Of a DNA stretch of 47,553 bases, positions 1 through 8,831 are shown one piece after another. Numbering within the stretch: the first letter of the stretch is position 1; each line of letters begins with the position of its first letter. The DNA is from Cytobacillus firmus. Lineage in GTDB: Bacteria > Bacillota > Bacilli > Bacillales > Cytobacillaceae. The position numbers and the translations under genes are program-made. Where the stretch lies: assembly GCF_023715565.1 (NCBI RefSeq), contig NZ_JAMBOJ010000035.1:1-47553 (forward strand), read 5' to 3'. A model generated the notes under the pieces. The model did not search any database and had not been told where the DNA came from. It worked only from the letters and a program-made list of their open reading frames with translations.

Positions 1-23
1 CCAGTAGAATCTGCGGAGCGAAA

Positions 24-65
24 TTTTTGAAGTAGTGGAAGGGGCCCCTTCCACTACTTCAAAAA
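24..65. repeat. Perfect 42-bp palindrome
   Basis: Two exact 21-base arms (TTTTTGAAGTAGTGGAAGGGG and its complement, meeting at a GGGG/CCCC centre) with no spacer. Neither side has the one-sided T run typical of an intrinsic terminator, although the arms end in T5/A5. A reading frame open from the window edge ends at a TGA inside the left arm (28-30), so it could follow the 3' end of a gene lying outside the window. Bases 66-279 show no recognisable gene. Confidence 0.8.
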
Positions 66-279
66 CATAAGAGCTAAATAACTTGTTTTTCCTAGGAATG
101 AATTTACACAAAATAGTGGACTTGACTTAGCGAACCTCTCCTGATCAAACTTGCTTATGCCTTTGAACAGGCTACGAGTCATAGAAAAGCACCTGAACTT
201 GGAGTGCTGGCATCAGAATAACTGCTTCATAATTGACTCATACTACTCCTGATAAAACAAAAAAGGAGCAGATGAGAAT

Positions 280-414
280 ATGGGCAGAACCAAACGTGGA
301 AATGGCAATGCACAGCGCAATAACAATAAACACAGACCGCAGCGCACAAGCGAAGAGCTTGTTGAATTCACAACCGGAAGCAAAGAAAAGAAAGAGAACA
401 ACGTGCAGGACTGA
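280..414 (+). CDS. Small basic, Asn/Arg-rich hydrophilic protein (44 aa)
   Basis: An ATG at 280 follows an AAAGGAG ribosome binding site and opens a 44-codon frame beginning MGRTKRGNGN and ending KEKKENNVQD. It stops just before a clean intrinsic terminator. The protein is rich in Arg, Lys, Asn and Gln, has no hydrophobic segment, and resembles in composition the small hydrophilic and sporulation-associated proteins of Bacillus; I do not recognise a named family. A longer frame starting at 233 crosses the same DNA but lacks a binding site at its start and has unnatural composition, so I prefer this frame. The single gene plus terminator suggests a monocistronic unit. Function unknown. Confidence 0.6.
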   Translation: MGRTKRGNGNAQRNNNKHRPQRTSEELVEFTTGSKEKKENNVQD

Positions 415-420
415 TTGAGC

Positions 421-452
421 AAAATCCTCCTTTTTAAGAGGGGGATTTTTTT
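421..452 (+). terminator. Intrinsic terminator of the 44-aa protein gene
   Basis: AAAATCCTCC pairs with GGGGGATTTT (one G-T wobble) around a short T/A loop, followed by T7, starting seven bases after the stop codon. Confidence 0.85.
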
Positions 453-467
453 GCTGGCATTAAAAGC

Positions 468-662
468 TATGCGTCAATAAAAGCGGGATATCCAGCAGTT
501 TAAAAACTATAAATCAGCCCTATTTATAAAGCAGGGCTTTATCCGCACATAAAATGGGCTATGCGCACAGAAAAAGTTTTATCCGCACATAAATTTAAGC
601 TATACGCACAGAAAAAATTCTATCCGCACACAAATAGCTCCGAGCTCCATAATTTGCAGATA
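468..662. repeat. Array A: ~20-bp-period degenerate repeat
   Basis: Units start with TAT and the best five share TATnCGCACA, at 540, 560, 580, 601 and 621 (spacing 20, 20, 21, 20). Weaker units lie upstream at 468 (TATGCGTCAA), 489 (TATCCAGCAG), 508 (TATAAATCAG) and about 525 (TATAAAGCAG). Tails are A-rich (ATAAA or GAAAAA). The last clear unit runs into CAAATAGCTC, a string also found in the large array near 32 kb, and TGCAGATA at 655 resembles the units near 35 kb. The array fills the gap between two 3' gene ends and carries no credible gene. Confidence 0.7.
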
Positions 663-683
663 AATACTTGGAAAATACCCGAA

Positions 684-716
684 AAAAGACAGTCTCCAAA
701 GGAAAACTGTCTTCTT
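684..716 (-). terminator. Terminator of the Rieske oxidoreductase gene (bidirectional shape)
   Basis: AAGACAGT and ACTGTCTT form a stem around a 12-base loop, flanked by A-rich sequence on the left (T run on the minus strand) and T-rich sequence on the right. Confidence 0.75.
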
Positions 717-731
717 TTCTTTATAAAAATG

Positions 732-2258
732 TTATTCTTCCACTTTCTTCAGCGGTTTGGCAGCTGGACCTTCAACAACGGTTCCATCATAGGAAAAGCG
801 GGAGCCGTGGCATGGGCAGTCCCAGGTGCGGTCACCATGGTTCCATTCACATTCACATCCCATATGAGTGCAGGTGGTATCCACAAGGTGAAGGCTGCCT
901 TCAGGATCCCTGTATGCCCCTGTCCGTTTGCCTTTGATCATCACGACGCCGCCTTCATCACTTGACAGATCTCCAGTTTCTTTTGGCACATATTCTAGTT
1001 TGCCTTTGATCAGCTGTCCTGCAACATCTGTATTGGCTGCGATAAATTTTTTGATGCTTGGGTCAGCATGAAATCTCGATGGCGTAAACAGTTCTGCATA
1101 AGGGTTGTCCCTTTCCATGATCTGATCCTTTATCAGCATGGCGGCTGCTGTCCCATTTGTCATACCCCATTTTCGGTAGCCTGTTGCGACAAAGATATTC
1201 TTCTGTTTGGACGTGATCGGGCCAATATATGGGACCTTATCAAGTGTGTATAAATCCTGGGCAGACCATCGATAAGGATAATCAGTAATGCCAAGCACCT
1301 CTTCAGCAAACACTTCGAGGGCATCGTAGTGCTTCATCGTATCCGGCCCATGGCCCGTTTTGTGACTGTCGCCGCTCACTAAAATAAGCTTGTCTCCGTT
1401 ATAAGGTGTGTACCTCATCGAGCGGGTCGGAGAATCTGCACTGTAATACATGCCTCCAGGGAAGTCCTCTTTAATTTTTACACCAAGTACATAAGATCTT
1501 TCCGGAGATAATCTGGAAAAATAAAACCCTTTCATATCCGCAAAAGGAAAGTGGGAGGCAGCAATGACATATTTGCATTTCAGGCGATGGCCGTCTCTGG
1601 TTACGACATCAGGAAGACTGCCTTCTTCAATATTTGCTGCTGTAGTATTTTCATAAACAGTTCCGCCCATATCCACAAAGTCTTTAAGCAGTTTTTTTAA
1701 GTATTTAACCGGGTGAAACTGGGCCTGGTCAAGCATGGAGAGAACGGCAGTCGTGTTAATGTTAAACGGAATACTCTCCTTCATTCTGTGTGGGATTCCC
1801 AGTTTTTCATAGGCTTGCCGCTCTTTATCGACTTTTTGTGCGTACTCTTCTGATACAGCATAGATGATAGCTTCTTCATTATTGAAATCGCATTCAATTT
1901 GATTTTCCGCTGCTGTGTTCCGGACGAAATTCAATGCATCAGCTGAAGCCTGATAATAGAGTTTAGCTTTTTCTACACCAAAGTGGCTAATTAATTCATC
2001 ATATATTAAACCATGCTGTGCCGTCACTTTGGCTGTTGTATGGCCAGTGGTGCCGTTCAGGATATTGCCGGCTTCAAGAATCGCCACTTTAAAGCCTTCC
2101 TTGGCAAGAAGGTACCCTGCGGTAATCCCGGTAATGCCTCCGCCGACAATCGCAATGTCCGTTTGAGCATCTTCTCTGAGCTTATCAAAGGCAGGAAGTT
2201 CCTCTTCCCTCCAATATGGCTCTGGATATTGGGGTGTATTGCGGTTAGATGTCGTCAT
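732..2258 (-). CDS. yhfW: FAD-dependent oxidoreductase with C-terminal Rieske [2Fe-2S] domain (YhfW-like)
   Basis: 508 residues. An N-terminal DAO-type FAD domain starts around residue 34 with the dinucleotide-binding pattern IVGGGITGITAGYLLA and an acidic end to beta-2 (AILEAG). A C-terminal Rieske domain (about 462-484) carries CTHMGC and CPCHGS, i.e. the C-x-H and C-x2-H cluster ligands. This fusion and length match Bacillus subtilis YhfW. The expected role is an FAD/iron-sulfur amine or amino-acid oxidoreductase in the cytosol; the substrate is not known. The start is fixed by an AGGAGG on the minus strand seven bases before the ATG. The gene stands alone, convergent with the upstream small gene and divergent from the germination operon. 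Confidence 0.88.
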   Translation of the reverse strand: MTTSNRNTPQYPEPYWREEELPAFDKLREDAQTDIAIVGGGITGITAGYLLAKEGFKVAILEAGNILNGTTGHTTAKVTAQHGLIYDELISHFGVEKAKLYYQASADALNFVRNTAAENQIECDFNNEEAIIYAVSEEYAQKVDKERQAYEKLGIPHRMKESIPFNINTTAVLSMLDQAQFHPVKYLKKLLKDFVDMGGTVYENTTAANIEEGSLPDVVTRDGHRLKCKYVIAASHFPFADMKGFYFSRLSPERSYVLGVKIKEDFPGGMYYSADSPTRSMRYTPYNGDKLILVSGDSHKTGHGPDTMKHYDALEVFAEEVLGITDYPYRWSAQDLYTLDKVPYIGPITSKQKNIFVATGYRKWGMTNGTAAAMLIKDQIMERDNPYAELFTPSRFHADPSIKKFIAANTDVAGQLIKGKLEYVPKETGDLSSDEGGVVMIKGKRTGAYRDPEGSLHLVDTTCTHMGCECEWNHGDRTWDCPCHGSRFSYDGTVVEGPAAKPLKKVEE

Positions 2259-2465
2259 ATTCGTCCTCCTACGTTATATTCATTCATAATTTTTCCTTTA
2301 AATCCTTTTCCTATGCAATTTCTCCTTCTTTAACCATACCCAAATAATTGTTAATTACTCAGATGGATTGGTATATGAGAACCTGAGCAGTTTTTTCTTT
2401 AATTCTGGATAAAATGTGCAGACTGGGAAAAGATATGCAATATCCAATATTAATGGGGTACAGTA

Positions 2466-2693
2466 ATGATTACTTTCAGCTATCTGACCATTTTTCTGCT
2501 CTTGGCAATATTGAGCACTATATTTGATATGAGATTATTTAATTATACGTTTTTCGAAGCTTTGAGGAATCTGTTTTCAGAGATTGCCACTGGAAGAATG
2601 ATTATTATTTTTACTATTTTGATTGGCTTGGCCTCAAGTACAGTGGCAGATTTCCGCCTTTTGAAAGCGAAGAAAAAGAAGCGGCCATCATAG
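2466..2693 (+). CDS. Small two-helix membrane protein preceding the germination operon
   Basis: 75 residues with two hydrophobic segments (about 3-22 and 43-62) separated by a short polar stretch, and a very basic tail (KAKKKKRPS). The ribosome binding site is weak (GGGG about 8 bases before the ATG). It ends 43 bases before the germinant-receptor permease gene in the same direction and may be co-transcribed. Small membrane proteins encoded with ger operons (GerD- or GerXD-like accessory proteins) exist, but I cannot assign this one to a family. Could be a real accessory subunit or a chance frame. Confidence 0.5.
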   Translation: MITFSYLTIFLLLAILSTIFDMRLFNYTFFEALRNLFSEIATGRMIIIFTILIGLASSTVADFRLLKAKKKKRPS

Positions 2694-2736
2694 AAACGCT
2701 TGCTTAATTGAACGTACACAGGGGATTGGTGATGGA

Positions 2737-3858
2737 ATGTTAAAAGAGAATATATCTCTCAGCCAGCTGCTGACATTGTTGATCAATTTCCTTTTAGGAA
2801 GCGCCATTGTTGTCGGAGTAGGCGGGGATGCCAAGAAAGATGCCTGGATTGCCATTGCAGTTTCCATTATGTTTGGGTTTGGGATCATGCTATTCTATTA
2901 TTTCCTGATTAGCAGGGTCCCCGGAAAAAATTTGTATGAGCTCATGGAAATGGGTTTTAAAAGACCGATCGCCATTATTTTTTCTAGTATATATGTAGTT
3001 TATTTTCTGTACCTTGCCAGCCGGGTGGTCCGGGATTTTGGCGAGTTGATTGCTTCGGCCATTCTGCCGTCGACGCCAATCGAAGTTATTTCGCTGACCA
3101 TCTGTCTTGCCATGGCCTATATTTTATATCTCGGTCTTGAAGTACTTGGCAGAACTTCAGAAATTTTTACTCCTTATTTATTCGGATTTTTATTCCTTCT
3201 GACCATCCTTTTATTTGCAAGCGGGAATGCCGATCTAAATGAAATAAAGCCTGTGCTCGGAGATGGGCTTAAGCCTGTTTTAAAGGCGCTTTTTCCAACT
3301 TTGATTGTGTTTCCTTTTGGCGAGCTTATTGCATTTTCACTCATCCTTCCCGTAGTAACCAATTTTAAATATTGCCTGCGTGTGTCATTGCTGGGAGTGG
3401 CAATTGCGGGTGCGTTATTATTATTTGCGATGTTTTTAATGATAGTGACACTTGGAGCTGATGCTTTGCTGCGTTCCAATTTTCCCATGCTCAGTTCAGC
3501 ACGTGAGGTCTCCATCGGCAATTTCATCGAAAGAATTGATGCGCTCGTTGTTTTTATCATGATGCTGGGGATTTTGGTTAAGGGGTCGGTGTTTATGTTT
3601 GCCGGATTAAAGGGCCTGGAATACACATTCAGACTTCCGTACCGGTATTTTTCCCTGCCTGTTGCCATGCTTGTTTCAGCTTATTCTGTATTGATATCAG
3701 TAAATTTCGGTGACCATTGGCAGGAGGGACTTGAGATGGTCCCATATTTCCTTCATTTGCCGATGCAGTTCGGGCTGCCTTCACTTCTATTGATTGCAGT
3801 TTTATGGAGGAAGCGAAAGAAAAAGGCTAAACCCGGCACAAAGGGGATGAAGTTTTGA
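2737..3858 (+). CDS. Spore germination protein, GerB-type permease
   Basis: 373 residues, about ten hydrophobic helices, beginning MLKENISLSQLLTLLINFLL, the usual opening of GerAB/GerBB/GerKB proteins (APC-superfamily germinant-binding subunit in the spore inner membrane). It is the first of three consecutive germinant-receptor genes. The preceding sequence GGGGATTGGTGATGG gives a moderate ribosome binding site. Its stop TGA (3856-3858) overlaps the TTG start of the next gene, implying translational coupling. Permease first is less usual than the A-B-C order of the gerA operon. Confidence 0.92.
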   Translation: MLKENISLSQLLTLLINFLLGSAIVVGVGGDAKKDAWIAIAVSIMFGFGIMLFYYFLISRVPGKNLYELMEMGFKRPIAIIFSSIYVVYFLYLASRVVRDFGELIASAILPSTPIEVISLTICLAMAYILYLGLEVLGRTSEIFTPYLFGFLFLLTILLFASGNADLNEIKPVLGDGLKPVLKALFPTLIVFPFGELIAFSLILPVVTNFKYCLRVSLLGVAIAGALLLFAMFLMIVTLGADALLRSNFPMLSSAREVSIGNFIERIDALVVFIMMLGILVKGSVFMFAGLKGLEYTFRLPYRYFSLPVAMLVSAYSVLISVNFGDHWQEGLEMVPYFLHLPMQFGLPSLLLIAVLWRKRKKKAKPGTKGMKF

Positions 3859-5444
3859 GTATTCTTAAATCACTTTTAAAAATGCGCAAAAAAAAGGAGT
3901 ACCCTGTTCAGGTTGAGGAAGCAGCAGTCGCAGGTCCGGATCTAAAAAACTTGAATCTGGAACAGCTGAAAGAAAAAATAATTGCTGAGTTTGGAAGCAC
4001 GATTGATTTAAGCATAGATGAGCTGAAAACAGAAGGCAAAGATGCGCTGCTTGTCTATCTTACAACCATGATTGATACTAAATCACTCAAGGAAACGATC
4101 CTGCAATCCATCAGCGGGCAGAAGGAAGGTTTTCATTTATCAACAGAGGATGATTTAAAGTCTTTATGTAAGGAAAAATTCGGAGGAGCAGGCTATCAGC
4201 TGGTTGAGACATTCGATGAGATTATCATCTCTCTCCTTTATGGAAACATCATAATTTTATTTAAAGATATGGAAAAGGCGCTTTCCCTTTCTATGGCTAT
4301 TGGTGAAGACCGGTCCATAACTGAGCCAAGCACGCAGACAGTTATCAGGGGTCCTAAGGATGGGTTCGTTGAGTCGATTACAACAAATGTAAGCCTTCTG
4401 AGAAGAAGAATAAAAAACAGAAACCTCCGTTTTGAGAGATTCATTATTGGTTCTGAGACTAACACAACTGTATACATCGGGTATATGGATGGCATCGCAA
4501 ATGAAAAGATTGTTGAGGAGGTACGCAAAAGACTTGGAAAGATAAAGGTGAATGCTATCTTTGAATCAGGAAATATTGAAGAGCTGATTGCAGATAAAGC
4601 AGCGACACCTTTTCCGCTGGCTCTGAACAGTGAGAGGCCTGATGCAGTGGCATCCAATTTACTTGAAGGGAAAATCGCCATTCTTATTGATGGCACACCT
4701 TTTGTGCTGGTGGTTCCGGCTGTACTAGTCGATTTCTTTTCCATTGCAGAAGATTATTATCAAAACTTCATGATGGGAAGCTTCTTAAGAATAATCCGTT
4801 ATGTATCCTTTATGATTGCTTTGATTACACCTTCCTTATATGTCGGGATTTTAACCTTTCACCATGAGCTTCTGCCCACGCCCCTTCTTCTCGGGATTAT
4901 TGCCCAGCGGGAAGGAGTGCCGTTTCCAGCAGTAATTGAAGTGATATTGATGGAAGTAACCTTTGAGATTCTAAGGGAAGCCGGTGTCCGGATGCCGAGA
5001 GCTGTCGGGCAGACTGTTTCAATCGTAGGTGCTCTCGTAATCGGACAGGCTGCGGCAGAAGCAGGGATTATATCGAATATTATGGTCATCATTGTCGCTA
5101 TCACAGCCATTGCAAATTTTGTATCCCCCACTTATAGTTTTGCTGCAGCAGCAAGGCTGTTAAGGTTTCTTCTGATTATTGTGTCGTCCATATTGGGTTT
5201 GTATGGCGTCCTGATTGTACTTGTTTTTATTGTGGCCCATCTAAGCTCTCTCAGATCTTTTGGCATTCCATATCTTTCGCCGGTGGCCCCGTTTATCATC
5301 GAGCAGCAGAAGGATGTATTTTTCCGATTCCCGATCTGGAGCATGAGGAAGAGGCCAGCATATTTAAAAACGCAGAATCCTGAAAAATTTCCAAAGACAG
5401 GATCGCCTTCTCCTCCTCCAATGAAAGGAGATCAGCCCAATTGA
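3855..5444 (+). CDS. Spore germination protein, GerA-type subunit
   Basis: 529 residues. A long hydrophilic N-terminal region (about 1-290) is followed by several membrane helices and a short basic, Pro-rich tail. Family landmarks include MGSFLRIIRYVSFMIALI and the segment around PRAVGQTVSIVGALVIGQAA. Start is TTG at 3855, overlapping the preceding TGA in a TTGA junction and preceded by AAAGGGGATG. The product is the A subunit of a germinant receptor in the spore inner membrane. The same TTGA junction recurs at its 3' end. Confidence 0.93.
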   Translation: MSILKSLLKMRKKKEYPVQVEEAAVAGPDLKNLNLEQLKEKIIAEFGSTIDLSIDELKTEGKDALLVYLTTMIDTKSLKETILQSISGQKEGFHLSTEDDLKSLCKEKFGGAGYQLVETFDEIIISLLYGNIIILFKDMEKALSLSMAIGEDRSITEPSTQTVIRGPKDGFVESITTNVSLLRRRIKNRNLRFERFIIGSETNTTVYIGYMDGIANEKIVEEVRKRLGKIKVNAIFESGNIEELIADKAATPFPLALNSERPDAVASNLLEGKIAILIDGTPFVLVVPAVLVDFFSIAEDYYQNFMMGSFLRIIRYVSFMIALITPSLYVGILTFHHELLPTPLLLGIIAQREGVPFPAVIEVILMEVTFEILREAGVRMPRAVGQTVSIVGALVIGQAAAEAGIISNIMVIIVAITAIANFVSPTYSFAAAARLLRFLLIIVSSILGLYGVLIVLVFIVAHLSSLRSFGIPYLSPVAPFIIEQQKDVFFRFPIWSMRKRPAYLKTQNPEKFPKTGSPSPPPMKGDQPN

Positions 5445-6634
5445 AAAATTTTGGTGTGATAGCCGCCATTTTATTAGCGGCAATACTGTTGTCTGGATGC
5501 TGGGATCAGCGAGAACTGGGTGAAATAACCGTTGTCACGGGAATTGCTGTGGATAAGGGAGAAAACGATAGTTATATTCTGACTGTAGAAGCCATTAATG
5601 CAACAGAATTGAATAACCGCACCGCAAGCGGATTTGCTCCATCCATTATTTATTCTGCTGAGGGGAATTCTATCGCAGAGCTGATCTATAGAGTTAATGA
5701 AGGGATATCCAGGCATTTGATTTATTCTCACATGCGCACACTGATTATCGGAGAGGAGCTTGCAAAAGAAGGGATTATTGACTTTATTGATTTTCTGGAA
5801 AGAAACCGGGAAATCCGTGATGATTTTAATATATTGATTGCAAGAGATTCTAAAGGTTCTGATGTTCTAAAAGTGACGTATCAATTCCAGAAATCTACAT
5901 CTTTAAAATTGCATACTCAACTGGACACGATGATGAAGGATTGGGGCGGAGACCCGGGAGTGAGAATGAATGATGTCATTACGGCATGGACCGCTCGTGG
6001 CCGTCAGCCTGTAATGGCCGCTGTCAGGATAAAGGGTGACCCAGAGGCTGGAGCCAATACAGAAAATATGATGAAGGTCACCCCGGACGCGCTTGTTGTC
6101 CTGGACTCGCTGGCTATTTTCAATGGTGATAAGCTGGTAGGGTTTCTGACTTTGGAGGATTCAAGGAATTACTTATGGATTCAGGATAAAATTAATAAAA
6201 CCTCTATTACTGTAAAATGCAGCGAAAGCCGTTATATGGGGATTAGAGTATACGATACAAAGACAAAGATTAAAGGGAAACTCGAGAATGGAAAAGCTGA
6301 TATTCATATAAAAATTAGAGCAGAGGCTTATATTGAAGGGGCTTATTGCAAAGATCAGTTTGTTAAAGTAAAGACATACGAAGAAAACGGGAAAATTGCA
6401 GAGAAACAGGTTAATGAAAAGGTGGCAGAAACGATCAAAAAGGTCCAGCAGGAATATGGTACTGATATTTTTGGTTTTGGTGAAGTTGTGCTGAGACAGG
6501 ATTATCAGAATTTCAACAAAGTCGAGAAGAACTGGGATGAAAAATTTGCTGAAGCGGATATACATGTAGACACATCATTAAACATTCGTCGAACGGGCAT
6601 AAGGACTAAAAGCTTTCTGAAGGAAGTAAAGTAG
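5441..6634 (+). CDS. Spore germination lipoprotein, GerC-type subunit
   Basis: 397 residues with a lipoprotein signal peptide (hydrophobic h-region then LLSGC lipobox, Cys at residue 20) followed by WDQRELGE, a hallmark of GerAC/GerKC proteins. Start is TTG at 5441 overlapping the previous TGA, with AAAGGAG ten bases upstream. The C subunit is lipid-anchored on the outer face of the spore inner membrane and needed for receptor assembly. It closes the three-gene receptor operon ahead of a terminator. Confidence 0.93.
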   Translation: MKNFGVIAAILLAAILLSGCWDQRELGEITVVTGIAVDKGENDSYILTVEAINATELNNRTASGFAPSIIYSAEGNSIAELIYRVNEGISRHLIYSHMRTLIIGEELAKEGIIDFIDFLERNREIRDDFNILIARDSKGSDVLKVTYQFQKSTSLKLHTQLDTMMKDWGGDPGVRMNDVITAWTARGRQPVMAAVRIKGDPEAGANTENMMKVTPDALVVLDSLAIFNGDKLVGFLTLEDSRNYLWIQDKINKTSITVKCSESRYMGIRVYDTKTKIKGKLENGKADIHIKIRAEAYIEGAYCKDQFVKVKTYEENGKIAEKQVNEKVAETIKKVQQEYGTDIFGFGEVVLRQDYQNFNKVEKNWDEKFAEADIHVDTSLNIRRTGIRTKSFLKEVK

Positions 6635-6713
6635 AATTGAGATCCTTTCATTCATTGACGCATAAAAGCTGTATTGATATAATTTTTTATAAATTCAGCT
6701 AATTATTATTGAA

Positions 6714-6750
6714 AAGGTCTGGGCATTTTTCCAGACTTATTTCTTTTAAA
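6714..6750 (+). terminator. Terminator after the germinant-receptor operon
   Basis: AGGTCTGG pairs with CCAGACTT across a seven-base loop, followed by a T-rich tract. Confidence 0.7.
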
Positions 6751-6763
6751 GGGGAAAGGTCAA

Positions 6764-7900
6764 ATGAATTTCGAAACGTCTGTCCTTCATAGAAAAAATA
6801 ACAGCAATCGCAATATTAAAAGTAAAGTCAGCCCCATCTATCAAACCTCAGCTTTCGCTTTCAGCGATCTTGATGAGCTGGAGGGGTACTATCAGGGTAA
6901 CGGCAACTACCTCTATTCCCGGGTCGGAAATCCAAATACAGATGAGCTTGGTGAATTAATTGCCGGTCTTGAAGGCGCGCCGGCCGGGACAGCCTCTTCC
7001 TCCGGTTTATCTGCCATCCTCTCGGGAGTGCTTGCTGTGGTCAAAAGCGGCGACCATATAGTGGCTGCCGATGATCTGTACGGAGGCAGCTTCCATTTAA
7101 TCAAGGAAGAGCTGACACAGCTCGGTATAGAAGTAACCTTTGTACCATTCTCTGATCTTCACCAGGTGGAGGGGGCCATTAAGGAGAATACAAAACTTTT
7201 ATACTCAGAAAGCATCACAAATCCTTTATTGAGAGTTGAAAATCTAGAAGGAGTCGTCCGCCTGGCGAAGAAGCATCATCTCGTTACCTTGATTGATAAT
7301 ACATTTGCCACTCCCTATCACTGCCAGCCCTACTTGAAGGGGATTGATCTAGTCGTCCATAGTGCAACCAAATACATAGGCGGACACAGTGATATCACTG
7401 CAGGTGTCCTTGCTGGAGATGAAGAGCTGGTTGGAAAAGCACGCGGGAAAATTGTAAACCTCGGGGCAAATCTGAGTCCATTTGAAGCGTGGCTGACATG
7501 CAGGGGAGCGAAAACGCTGGCTCTCAGAATGAAGCAGCAGTCTGCCAATGCCAGAAGAGTCGCAAGGGTATTAGAGAAAAACCAGGAAGTAAACAAAGTC
7601 TATTATCCTTTCCACCATGGTGAAGAAGGGTTCGGCGCCATCGTCACGATTGAATTGTCTGAGAGTGCAGATGTGAATAAATTTTTCAAAGAGCTTGGAT
7701 GGATAAAAATTGTACCGACACTTGCAGGCGTTGAAACGTCCGTATCCCATCCTCTGACAACATCTCACCGTGCGCTGCCTCCTGAAGTATGCAAAGAACT
7801 TGGTATTACTAAGCAGGTGGTGAGGATATCCATGGGCATTGAACATCCGGGTGATATCATTGCACAGCTGAATGATGCTGTTAATCGGAGTCGGTGCTGA
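6764..7900 (+). CDS. Cystathionine gamma-synthase/lyase family PLP enzyme
   Basis: 378 residues, typical length of the Cys/Met-metabolism PLP family. The PLP lysine is K203 in SATKYIGGHSD; other family landmarks are YSRVGNPN (about 51-58), SSSGLSAI near 78 and the LIDNTFATP block near 176. Start ATG at 6764 follows GGGGAAAGG. Such enzymes carry out gamma-replacement or beta/gamma-elimination on cystathionine, homocysteine or methionine; the exact reaction cannot be read from sequence. No SAM riboswitch or T-box is visible in the short leader, so it is probably not part of the S-box regulon. Monocistronic, 87 bases before the glycosylase gene. Confidence 0.88.
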   Translation: MNFETSVLHRKNNSNRNIKSKVSPIYQTSAFAFSDLDELEGYYQGNGNYLYSRVGNPNTDELGELIAGLEGAPAGTASSSGLSAILSGVLAVVKSGDHIVAADDLYGGSFHLIKEELTQLGIEVTFVPFSDLHQVEGAIKENTKLLYSESITNPLLRVENLEGVVRLAKKHHLVTLIDNTFATPYHCQPYLKGIDLVVHSATKYIGGHSDITAGVLAGDEELVGKARGKIVNLGANLSPFEAWLTCRGAKTLALRMKQQSANARRVARVLEKNQEVNKVYYPFHHGEEGFGAIVTIELSESADVNKFFKELGWIKIVPTLAGVETSVSHPLTTSHRALPPEVCKELGITKQVVRISMGIEHPGDIIAQLNDAVNRSRC

Positions 7901-7987
7901 CCTGAAAATCTGTACAGATTTCAGGAATGAAGTGAATCCTTCCATTAAATACTAAGGGGTACAGTATTTTAGGAAGGAGCTGACACC

Positions 7988-8800
7988 ATGCCTGAGCTTC
8001 CGGAAATGGAAACATACAGAAGGCTGTTAACAGAGAAACTGGTCCGTAAAGTCATTACTGATGTAGAGGTGAACCGCGAAAAATCAATCAATGTGCAGCC
8101 ATCCCAATTTAAAAGTCAGCTGATTAATGTGCAAATAACGGAAATCCACAGAAGGGCCAAGCACCTTGTTTTCAAGCTGAGTTCCGGTAAAAATCTGCTG
8201 CTGCACCTTATGCTTGGGGGCTGGATGTATATCGGCAGCGAAACGGACAATCCTGACAGAATTAAACAGGTTATTATTTCTTTTGGTGATAAAAACCTTT
8301 ATTTTATTGGACTAAGACTTGGCTATCTGCATTTGCTGACAGACGAAGAGGTGGATAAGGAGCTTTCCCATCTGGGACCGGAGCCTCTGGATCACACATT
8401 GGGATTTCTAGCCTTCCGGGAACTGATTGGACGCAGAAGAGGAATGCTGAAAACAACATTTGTGAATCAGAAGTTTCTCTCCGGAATCGGCAACTGCTAC
8501 AGCGATGAAATCTGTTTTGAGGCTGGACTGCTGCCAATGAAAAAAGCTGATGAATTGGATGAGGATGAAATAAAAATCCTGTATCAGTCCATGAAGGGTG
8601 TATTAACCCGTGCTATTCAGTTTGGGGGCTACATGGAAGAGCCATTATTTAAAGGGGATGCCAAAACCGGGGGTTATAATGAGCAGTGTAGGGTTTATGA
8701 CAGAGAAGGAGAACCATGCCTTCGCTGCAGCAGCCCTATAGTCAAAGAAGAAATATCCTCACGAAAAACGTTCTATTGTGCAAACTGTCAAAGCCAGTAA
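7988..8800 (+). CDS. Fpg/Nei-family DNA glycosylase (MutM paralogue)
   Basis: 270 residues beginning MPELPEMETY: the N-terminal Pro2 is the Schiff-base nucleophile and Glu3 the general acid of bifunctional Fpg/Nei enzymes. K58 lies in RRAKHL. The LSGIGNCYSDE helix-two-turn-helix segment is present. A C-terminal zinc finger (CLRC ... YCANC, residues about 244-267) completes the fold. It should excise oxidised bases from DNA and nick abasic sites. It is not next to polA, where the housekeeping mutM of Bacillus usually sits, so it may be a second paralogue. Start has AGGAAGGAGCTGACACC upstream. Confidence 0.9.
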   Translation: MPELPEMETYRRLLTEKLVRKVITDVEVNREKSINVQPSQFKSQLINVQITEIHRRAKHLVFKLSSGKNLLLHLMLGGWMYIGSETDNPDRIKQVIISFGDKNLYFIGLRLGYLHLLTDEEVDKELSHLGPEPLDHTLGFLAFRELIGRRRGMLKTTFVNQKFLSGIGNCYSDEICFEAGLLPMKKADELDEDEIKILYQSMKGVLTRAIQFGGYMEEPLFKGDAKTGGYNEQCRVYDREGEPCLRCSSPIVKEEISSRKTFYCANCQSQ

Positions 8801-8830
8801 AGAGGCTGCCAATACGGGCAGCCTTTTTTC
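8801..8830 (+). terminator. Terminator of the glycosylase gene
   Basis: AGGCTGCC and GGCAGCCT pair around AATACG and run into T7. Confidence 0.9.
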
Positions 8831-8831
8831 T

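Noticed and set aside
233-418. 61-codon frame overlapping the 44-aa gene
   Set aside because: No binding site at its first ATG and unnatural composition; the frame starting at 280 has the better site and fits the terminator.
540-630. DnaA boxes / replication origin in array A
   Set aside because: Units read TTATCCGCACA, with an extra G compared with the TTATCCACA box, and there are no dnaA/dnaN genes.
3174-3668. Antisense frame of 164 codons within the GerB-type gene
   Set aside because: Shadow of a well-supported germination gene; composition is that of the reverse strand of a membrane protein.
6635-6763. SAM riboswitch or T-box before the cystathionine-synthase-like gene
   Set aside because: The leader is only 130 bases and consists of the preceding operon's terminator; no K-turn, T-box motif or other aptamer core is seen.
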